Assembly (NCBI GenBank): GCA_024220525.1
Contig: JAMYWO010000324.1
Span: 2,714-40,519 of the forward strand
Direction of reading: 5' to 3'
DNA: 37,806 nt
Source of the DNA: Cochliopodium minus
Lineage: Eukaryota > Discosea > Himatismenida > Cochliopodiidae
Shown here: piece by piece, positions 19,028 through 26,866 of the stretch
How positions within the stretch are numbered: the first letter of the stretch is position 1
How the letters are laid out: each line of letters starts with the position of its first letter
The notes under the pieces: model-generated
What the model saw: only the letters and a program-made list of their open reading frames with translations
Told to the model about the DNA's origin: nothing
Databases searched by the model: none
Position numbers and translations under genes: made by a program

Positions 19028-21646
19028 TTATTTTTTGTCATTGTTATCAGTGTTTTCATTATTAGATTCTTCTCCCCCTTTCTTTTTGAACTGGATGAAC
19101 TTTTCAACATGAGAAAGAAGGATCTGCATGTTCTTCTCGTCCTTTTCATCCATTATATCTTTAATTCTCTTGGTAGTGACATAACCATTACCCTCACGAA
19201 TGATCTCTTCAGTTTCGATATTGTCATCAACGAAATGAGAGATGTACTGGTTGAAATCAGAGATTTCTTCCACTTTCTTCACGTTTTTGTGCTTTTTCCC
19301 TATGCTCTTGATGTCATCATCCCCAAAAGAAAGCCCTGTGGTGAGACACTGTGTAGTGAGAATGGATTTGAAGAAAGAATCGTTCTCAATTTTAAAATGG
19401 ATCACATTACACTTTAAAATATTAAAAATAATGTTAAAATTTTAAAAAAATTTCAAGAAGATATTTGTTTATTTACTTTGTCCGCTGTAATGGTGAAAAT
19501 AGGAGTTTTCACATTAATGATTAACTTTTAAAAAAATTTTCAAAAATTTTAAAGAAATAAAAAAATTTTAAAATTTAAAATTTACTCTCTCAGAGTTGAT
19601 AATTTCCAAAGAATTGGTGATGATGTTTTTGGAAAAATGGAAAGAACACTCTTGACAACCCTCGATAATGATTTTAGAACAAGGTTTGTTGATGTTGTAT
19701 TCGCTGTTCTTGCATTGTTTGAAGTAAAGAAGATCTGTTACCGAATCTGCACCTACATTTTTTTTTTCTTTTTCTCCCTCTATTACGGTTATTGGTCTCA
19801 ACTTTCCGACAACTAGTTTAAAAAAAATAATGATAATTAATTTTATCATGAAATATTATAATAAGTAAAAAAGTAAAATGAAATTAAAATAAAAAAATAA
19901 AAAAAATGAAAATGAAAATAAAAACAAAAATAAAATAAATAAATTAAAAAAACATAAAAAAAGCACAAAAAATAAAAAAAGAGGACAAACCTTGGGATTC
20001 ATTCTCAGAAACTTTTTTCTTGAAGAAATTTTCAAGTTTTTGTTTATTTTGAATTCTCAGATTCGTTTCGATCTCATCTACCTTCTTTTGAAACTCGATA
20101 TGTTCTTCTTCCCATATGAGTGGAGTGTTGGGGATTTCAATTCCCTCCAGAGTTTTTTGCACATAAGGGATTTTCAGTTCTTCTAACAAGAGTTGAATGA
20201 CTACATCGGTTTTTGCGTGAATACTTTTTTAAAAATTAAAAAAATTAAGAATAAAGTAATAAACATTGAAAAAAAAAAGATTTAAAAATAAATTTAAAAA
20301 AAATTTATGATAATTTTATAGATGAATGAATCCAAATTATCAATTTTCATATGTTGATTTATATCGGTCCTGTTATTGATCATTTTTACTAAACAAATTT
20401 TCACAATAAATACCAAATTTCTGCATCACTGTCATCTTTTGTTTGAAAAAGATTAAAGATGATTTGAAAATCTAGTTTGGAATTAATTTTGTTTACATTT
20501 AGTTTTTTGGAGATTAATAATCACAAGTTTTCCAATTTTGTTCTTCAAGGTCATGATTGGCAAATCACACGCAGGTTTGACAGTCATGGAAGACTTTTTT
20601 GACAAAAAAAAATATATATATATTTTACAAAAAAAAAAAAATTTTTTTGATCATTCTTACACCCCTAAAAATTTAAGAATTAATTGATTTTCAAAGAAAA
20701 TAAAAAAATTAATACAAAAAAAAAAATTTTACCAAACAACAGATAAATCATTATCATTAGAATTATCGTAAGCAATGTTGTATTGACTCACAGGTAGATT
20801 TTCACCAAAATGAATTATGCTGTCCAAGAGTTTTCCCTTGCAACCCTCTTCTTCGCAAAACCTGGAGGTCCAGTGGTCTTCTCTGGTACCTGAATCTCCC
20901 GTACAATCAAAGTTTCTGTGGTACTTTTTCCCGCATGTGTCGCATGTTTCTTTATAACAATTTCCCTTTCAAAAAATAAAAAAGATTATTATTATTTTCT
21001 AAAAAAATATAAACAAATGATTTTTCTTACATGTAATTCAGAGAGGTTGTCTTCGTGGATACCTGATCTCAAATGCAACCCGTCCAAGTTTGTTGAAACA
21101 ACGTGATTCAATAGATTTGCCTTCATGAGCGAAACAAACCCCATGTGAGCTATGGTGGGTAATGCTCTGTCTAACTTTTTCCCTGTGTCGATTTTTCCAT
21201 ATCCTTTGTCACTTTATTTTCCATTCAATTTCTTTTGATCAAAATTAAAGTTTTTTGTATTTTACCTCAAAGTCCATGATCCATTTGTTCCTCTATAATC
21301 AGGTATTTTTGCTGATGTTGAAATCCCAGCTCCAGTATAAAAAACTCTTGTATATTGAAAATGAGTTTAAAAATAAGGCTTATTTTTAATTTATTTTTTA
21401 ATTTTATAATTACCTCTTTTTTGAATTGGTTATCAACTCGGCTAATCTTCTCACTTTTTCCAATACTTCAGATGGTTTATCGAAATATTCCACCAATCTT
21501 GATTCCTTTACATGCCCATAATCAGATTTCTTTCCTTCCACATTGATATATGTGTTCTCCCTAACTACTGTTGTTGTGGGTTTTAATTTTCTGTTGAAAT
21601 TCGCAATTTCATTTAATAAAGGATTGCAATTGTTTTTATCTTCCAT
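19028..21646 (-). CDS. SIRT6/7-type sirtuin fused to a C-CAP beta-helix domain
   Basis: Eleven exons: 21646-21414, 21346-21266, 21211-21031, 20965-20733, 20664-20661 (4 nt), 20593-20497, 20435-20414, 20223-19991, 19812-19586, 19524-19477 and 19411-19028, giving 580 aa. Residues about 78-305 are a class IV sirtuin: [34 protein letters not shown], catalytic His165 in SELHGN, zinc ligands C173, C176, C202 and C207, then [35 protein letters not shown] and [19 protein letters not shown] charged helical linker follows. Residues about 380-475 match the C-terminal domain of adenylyl cyclase-associated protein ([34 protein letters not shown]), followed by an acidic/basic tail. Sirtuins remove acyl groups from lysines using NAD+; C-CAP domains bind actin or tubulin-type partners. 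The Gln of the family QNxDGLH motif is Thr145 here. An alternative is two genes separated near 20294; see the findings. Confidence 0.85.
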
Positions 21647-21936
21647 CTTTTCTCAATTTTTTTTTTTATTTTCAATTTTTCTTTAAATCAGCGAATATCA
21701 GTAAATTGGTGAAATTCTAAGAATAACTCTTTTCTTGGTTTTTGAATTTTTTTTGGTTTCACAGAATTTAATTAAGTTTTAATCTTTCAATTCCAGTTTT
21801 GTAAAGGAAATGCAAGCAAAAAATAATATTGTTTGTTTGGAATCTTCACAATGATTTCGATACAAAGACAAAAATGTAGTCATAGTATTGAAAAGTTTGA
21901 TTAAAGACATCTACTTCAAAAATATATCCCAAAAAA
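21647..21936. other. Intergenic region with a short minus-strand ORF
   Basis: The sequence lies between the sirtuin start (-) and the small + strand ORF at 21937. A 44-codon minus-strand frame starts at about 21912 (MSLIKLFNTMTTFLSLYRNH) and ends with TAA near 21778. It contains an LYR triplet, but is too short to call. Promoters of both flanking genes are expected here. Confidence 0.35.
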
Positions 21937-22161
21937 ATGTGGGAAAAGATGCTTGGTGAAGAGAAAAGGAAAGAAAGAAAAATACCCTTCTTAAAACTTT
22001 ACAAGCATTTAATGGAGCAATTCAGAATCGGGCCATTTGGAAGTAAATTTATCTTCCGTACCAATCAATTAGAAAGAAAAAAAAACATCCTGGAAAATGC
22101 AAAATCAAAAAATAAGATGATTGAATTGAATCAAAGCGAATTCTCAATTCACAATCTTTAG
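21937..22161 (+). CDS. Small basic protein, possibly LYR-motif-like
   Basis: A 74-aa frame from the ATG at 21937 to TAG at 22161, rich in Lys and Arg and predicted helical. It contains FLKLYKHLMEQFRIG, with LYK where LYR-family proteins have LYR, followed by FIFRTN and a helical tail. LYR proteins are small mitochondrial iron-sulfur cluster or complex-assembly factors, usually 80-120 aa. The similarity is limited to this motif and spacing. The opposite strand is also open across 22070-22260 (GLNLCDSQCFTIRDF), so the coding strand is uncertain. Confidence 0.35.
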   Translation: MWEKMLGEEKRKERKIPFLKLYKHLMEQFRIGPFGSKFIFRTNQLERKKNILENAKSKNKMIELNQSEFSIHNL

Positions 22162-22375
22162 TAAATACTTTGACCACTTTTTGTTCTTTAAAATCTCTGA
22201 TGGTGAAGCATTGACTATCACAGAGATTTAATCCTTTGGATACATTTTCCTAATATAAATGTTTGGCCAAACACTCCACTCCCCTTTTTACCTATTTTTT
22301 GTTCATAAAAAAAAAAATCTTGACTATGAGAAAATTTTGAAAAATTAAGAAAAGAAAAATTAAAAAAAAAAGTAA

Positions 22376-23419
22376 ATGAACAGCAAGAATAAGGTTCATA
22401 TAAATTCTAAATCAACAGTATTGCAGATAAAATATTTGGAAATAGGAGATACATATAGAGTGGAAGGAACTCATCTTCATGGACAAAAAAAATCTTCAGA
22501 AAATATCATAATCAAAGTATCTTATAACAAAAATAAAATCTCTTACTTCATCAGGAACCAATATAGGATAGATATTCCATTCGATATAATAAAGGAAATA
22601 GTGGTGGCAAATGAATATAAAGTGACAAATGAATCATTTCTGATAATTAAATTATATAAGGATCCAAATTACTATGCCATCAGCATCAACGAAAAAGAAG
22701 TAACAACGAATCCATGTGTAGATTTTACAGGACAAGGAATAAATTCTTTGAATGAACATTATATGCAGATATATGGACAATTGCAAAATTGGAAGAAGAT
22801 CTTTGTAAATTTAGTGTTATCCAAAAGACTGAAAAATTATGCACATAACCAGGTAAAGAAAATATATTGTGCGAATTGTGAAGATGAATACACATTGGCA
22901 TTGGTGAAATGCCCATCTTGCAAAAACGAATCATATTGCAAAGAATGTGATTTAGTATTGCATCGGAGAAGAACCAAGGAATCCCACAAGAGATTCACCT
23001 TGTTGTATATAAGCGAGGAACAAAAGTCATTGAGAGAATCTAATGAGGCATGTACTTGTGGATCAGGTGTCAACAGCAGATCACTTGGATCATGTCAATC
23101 AAATAGATGTGCCTGTTTCACCAAGGGTTTATCTTGTTTGGATCATTGTGGTTGCAAAAGATGCCAGAATCCTTTCAACTATGTTCCCTTCAGTGGTAAT
23201 GATAGCGAGATCAAAACTGTCAATAACGAAAATAATACGAATCTCAAAACCAATAATAAATCTAAAAAGAACACCAAGAATGAAACAGAGAAGAATAAAA
23301 AGAATAACAAATCTAGCAAGAGGAAAAAGGTTGAAAGTGATGAAGAATATGATAATGATGATGATGATTATATTGATGAAAGTGATGAAGATGACAAATT
23401 GAGTTTTTCTCCAAATTGA
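22376..23419 (+). CDS. B-box plus CXC zinc-binding nuclear protein
   Basis: Single-exon protein of 347 aa. The N-terminal 150 residues look beta-rich and are not recognised. A B-box-type zinc finger follows (CANCEDEY, CPSC, YCKECDLVLHRRRTKESHKR). Next is a cysteine-rich CXC/MSL2-type segment: CTCGSG, SCQSNRCACFTKGLSC and CGCKRCQNP. The C-terminus is a Lys-rich stretch with a nuclear-localisation-like KRKK, then an acidic tail (DNDDDDYIDESDEDD). CXC domains bind DNA in tesmin/LIN54 and MSL2 proteins, and acidic tails are common in chromatin proteins. I infer a nuclear, chromatin-associated role. The combination with a B-box is not one I can name. Confidence 0.75.
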   Translation: MNSKNKVHINSKSTVLQIKYLEIGDTYRVEGTHLHGQKKSSENIIIKVSYNKNKISYFIRNQYRIDIPFDIIKEIVVANEYKVTNESFLIIKLYKDPNYYAISINEKEVTTNPCVDFTGQGINSLNEHYMQIYGQLQNWKKIFVNLVLSKRLKNYAHNQVKKIYCANCEDEYTLALVKCPSCKNESYCKECDLVLHRRRTKESHKRFTLLYISEEQKSLRESNEACTCGSGVNSRSLGSCQSNRCACFTKGLSCLDHCGCKRCQNPFNYVPFSGNDSEIKTVNNENNTNLKTNNKSKKNTKNETEKNKKNNKSSKRKKVESDEEYDNDDDDYIDESDEDDKLSFSPN

Positions 23420-23785
23420 ATGAAAAGAGATACATCTTTAAGAGTTTGATTATTTTTGTTTGAAATAATGGAATTTCATATTTTTTTCTATATTTTAATC
23501 ATTAAAAATTTTTGTTTCCATAAATCCAAATAATCTTCCCCAATTCTTGATTTGTTTGATCCATAAAAATTTTTTATATTTTTATTTAGAGCCTTTTAAA
23601 ATTATATAAAAAAAAAATTAATATTGTAATCTTTTTTTTCTCTCAATATATTATACTTCTTTTACAATAATTAAAATATATTTTACCTTTTATATTTTTA
23701 TAATTCTAATATTCCTTTATAATTCTTATTTTTACTCTTTTCTCTATTTACCTCACTTCAATAATAATTTAAAGATTAAAAGATT
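23420..23785. other. AT-rich intergenic region, no gene seen
   Basis: Spacer between two genes on the + strand. It contains T-rich and A-rich runs and no open frame of interest. It should hold the 3' end of the B-box/CXC gene and the COX6B promoter. Confidence 0.6.
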
Positions 23786-24181
23786 ATGAGCAATAGATCT
23801 TTCTTTGATAAATCACACATCGATGGAACTGATGGAAAATATCTCCAAGATGGAGAGGTATATCTTCCACGTATTGGAATTTTGAAGCCAATGACTAAAT
23901 ATAATCCTCGTTTTCCAAATACCAATCAATCTAAACATTGTTGGTTTTCATACATTGATATGCAATATTGCTATTCAAAAATTGGAAGAGAATATGCAGA
24001 ATGTGAATCCCATACCAATACTGTAAATGCTCTCTGCCCTACCCCATGGATTGAAAAATGGAATGAACAATTGGAAAATGGAGTCTTCCCTGGTCAAGAA
24101 TTGATTTTTCCTGAAAAATTCCCAATCCATGCTTCTTTTGCTGGTATTAAGCCATGGCCTGTTGAACAAGCTGAACATTGA
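23786..24181 (+). CDS. COX6B: Cytochrome c oxidase subunit VIb (COX6B)
   Basis: Single exon, 131 aa. The core RFPNTNQSKHCWFSYIDMQY followed by C, and CESHTNTVNALC, is the twin-cysteine CHCH signature with CX9C then CX10C spacing. It is followed by PTPWIEKWNEQLENGVFPGQ, corresponding to WVxxWDxQRAxGxFPG of the family. Compared with mammalian COX6B (about 86 aa), it has an N-terminal extension of about 35 residues (GTDGKYLQDGEVYLPRIG) and a C-terminal one. The protein is imported into the intermembrane space by the MIA40 pathway and sits on the outer face of complex IV. It shows that the organism has a respiratory chain. Confidence 0.93.
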   Translation: MSNRSFFDKSHIDGTDGKYLQDGEVYLPRIGILKPMTKYNPRFPNTNQSKHCWFSYIDMQYCYSKIGREYAECESHTNTVNALCPTPWIEKWNEQLENGVFPGQELIFPEKFPIHASFAGIKPWPVEQAEH

Positions 24182-24626
24182 AATATATAAGACTGATTAT
24201 ATAAACTGAAAAAATAAATATTTTAAATAAAACCACAAATATAATATTTATTTTACTTTTTATAATAATCAAATAATTCTCTTTGATTATTTCTTTTAAT
24301 CTTTTGATTCATATAAAAACTAAGATAAAATCTTGATTCTATATATCATTTTTATTGAAAATAATTCCAAAAAATTATAAGGTTTGATTTTAGTTCACAA
24401 ATTTTTTGGATAAATGTGCAAAAAGCCTCTGAAATTTTTTTTTTTTAATTTCTCCAAAGTTTAATGATAATCATTTGTATTGATGAAAAGGGATTTCAAC
24501 TGGAGTATTTCTTTGTATTAAAGGTGTCCATAATTATAATGTGATTCAATTCATTTTATAAAACATAAAATTAATTGTTGAATTATTTTTTTATTTTCCT
24601 TTTTTTTTTTTTTTTGATGGAAATCA
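24182..24626. other. Intergenic region between convergent genes
   Basis: The spacer between the COX6B end (+) and the DCUN1 end (-). A possible two-exon minus-strand microprotein can be assembled (ATG at about 24535, MDTFNTKKYS, then FCTFIQKICELKSN), but the frame is short and has no known homology. Otherwise only A/T runs. Confidence 0.4.
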
Positions 24627-26084
24627 TTAGTTCTTATTTTTTTTGGACCATTCTACAAATTCATCAAACAACAAGACCCCTTTAAGAAATAAAAATTATT
24701 TTTTTTGAAAAAGTTTTTCTTTGTATTTTTTTATTTTGTTACAATAGTCCTGGTTGTCATAATTGGAAAAATCAGTGTTGATGGTATCAGACCAGTCAAC
24801 TAATTGGATCCAAAAATCTTTGTGGATGTGGGTTTTTCCACACTAAAAAAATAAAATAAAAGTAATGAAAATAAATGAATAAAAATGGAAACTTTTAAAT
24901 TATTAAATAAGAAAATAAACATAAAAAATTTTTACTTGCTTTAAAAATTGTATGAAATTTGGGATATGGGGTCTGTTTTTGATTACTGAATCCAGTCTTT
25001 TTATTTTTATAAAAATAAAATTGTAAAATAAATTTTTTTTTCTTTTTTTTTTTTACAATGCTGTTGCTGCTTCAATATCTAAATTTTTGGCTCCTCTTTC
25101 TAAAGACCAAAAATACAAAAATTTCCAAATAGCTTTAAACTTGGTTTTATTTTTGAGTTCTTCTCTGAATGAGGGAACCAATTTTTTGAGACCTTCGAGT
25201 GAGTCTACCCTATTTTAAGAAATTTTTATAAATATTTGATATAAATTTTTTAATTAAATTTGCAATCTCAAAAAAATCATTGAAATGCAGTTTAAAATAT
25301 TTTTGATCGGACTTGGTCAATTAGGCGGATGCATTTTAAAATAATCACATTTCACATTAAAATAATCCAATATTCTGATGCACCAAACCTCATATTCTCA
25401 GTTTTATTTAGTCTCATTTACAAATAAATTGAATATTGAAAAATAAAATCTGAAGACCTTTTTTTTTCATCCAAAAAAATTTGTTTAATGAATTGTTTTA
25501 GAATTTTTGATATTTTTGAAAAGCATATAGAAATGTATAAGAAATTGATACATTCAATAAATTTTTTAGATAAAGATATCGATCAGTTAATAAATTATTT
25601 TGGATAAAGATAGGATGAATAATTGATATTCTGGGTGATTTCTATTGATCATCAATTTCATAAAATGTTTCATTTTGCATTTTAATTTATGCATACGTAA
25701 TTCTTTTCTGTCTCAAATTATTTTTTTAATTTTACCCTAATTCTGTCATCCCTTCTATGAATTCTTCTTTGGTCACTTCACCAAAATGTGCTGCCTTGAG
25801 ATGAAATATTACCACGAAACTGACAGTCTTTTTTTTTCAAAATATTAAATAATATATGCTTTTATAAATTATTTCAATGATTCTTACATCTGACATTTCT
25901 ATTGATAATTGTGAGAACAATTTTTCATCTGAAATATATTCTTTTTCATCTTCATTCAATTCATTTTCTGCAAAGATATATATATGATTATGAGAATTTT
26001 ATTTGATCAATGAACTTTAATAATACCTTTTAAATTGTTGAAAAGAGAAACAATATTCTTTTCATTAACTTTGTTTTTGAACAT
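24627..26084 (-). CDS. DCUN1: DCUN1/DCN1-like cullin neddylation factor
   Basis: Seven exons: 26084-26027, 25967-25888, 25827-25736, 25209-25057, 24996-24936, 24842-24743 and 24679-24627, giving 198 aa. The potentiating-neddylation (PONY) domain is covered end to end: FVVIFHLKAAHFGEVTKEEF, FIEGMTELGVDSLEGLKKL, FKAIWKFLYFWSLERGAKNL, FWIQLVDWSDTINTDFSNYD and WVLLFDEFVEWSKKN. These align with human DCUN1D1 blocks such as FSKQEFMDGMTELG and WPVLIDDFVEFAR. DCN1 proteins hold the NEDD8 E2 Ubc12 against a cullin and activate SCF-type ligases. There is no N-terminal UBA domain, as in DCUN1D3-5 and several protists. The third intron (25735-25210) is unusually long for this contig. Confidence 0.92.
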
Positions 26085-26866
26085 ACTCAAATTTTTTTTT
26101 ATTTTTGATTATAGCATTTCTTTATAAAGTGGTTGATCAATTGTTAACATTATTATTATTAACAAATATACACTAATTTTTGTTAAGATGAGAATAAAAA
26201 ATTTGAAGTGAACAAATTGTTCAATTTGTTGTATTGCATTTTACATTTTCATCTTTATATTCTATTTTTGAAATTTTGGATCATTATATTTATATTTGAA
26301 ACGTTTTGTCATCTATCAGTTTAACCATAACCAATGTTTCATTCCATAAATTTGCTAACAAAAAATTTGAAAATTTTATTTTCCCTCCAAAATAAATATT
26401 TCTTCGTTTGCAACATTTCCTTTTCTATAAAAGAATTCAATCTGCAATTAATATAGAGAGTTGATCAAACAAGTTATATTTGAAAGCTTGGTATTTAGAA
26501 AAAGATTTATTTATTGGAGCATTCCCTGATAATTTTATATTTATTAAAAAAAAAATATAATTATAAAATAAAATAAATAAATTAAAGAGAAAAAAATGAG
26601 TTAATGATATTTAAATAAATTCGAGAATCAAATCAGAATCAACAAAATTGAGATAGCTTTCCTCCTGAATTGACAAAATTTCAAAAGAATGAATTAAGAA
26701 ACTTTTTTCAAAAGAAATGGAGTGATTTGCGTTTTCCGGTAAATCCATTATAAAACGTTGCGCATTCCTTAGTATGTACAAATGAATTTAAATGTTTCTT
26801 AATTTTCTTAAAATTGCCCAACAAATATAAAAAAATTTCAAATTTAAATTAAATAAAAAAAAAAAA
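26085..26866. other. Intergenic region upstream of the surface-protein gene
   Basis: This region lies between divergently transcribed genes (DCUN1, -, and the beta-propeller protein, +). It holds the coding-like debris annotated at 26290-26525, and a further 45-codon minus-strand frame at about 26751-26614 (MDLPENANHSISFEKSFLIH) whose complement is also open. About 110 nt directly before the ATG at 26867 are A/T-rich with a poly-A run, typical of starts in this contig. Confidence 0.45.
26290..26525 (-). pseudogene. Possible frameshifted gene remnant
   Basis: After an acceptor-like TATCAG, the minus strand encodes NAPINKSFSKYQAFKYNLFD, then in the next frame FYRKGNVANEEIFILEG, then in a third frame SNFLLANLWNETLVMVKLID, ending in TAA at 26290. 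Each piece looks coding, but no splice sites explain the frame changes. This suggests a decayed gene; chance in AT-rich sequence or assembly indels are alternatives. The family is not recognised. Confidence 0.3.

Noticed and set aside
20294-20413. Alternative sirtuin C-terminus ending at 20294 ([20 protein letters not shown])
   Set aside because: It can be spliced in frame from exon 7, but it does not match the sirtuin C-terminal helix, whereas splicing to 20223 gives a gapless match. Kept only as the competing model for the fusion claim.
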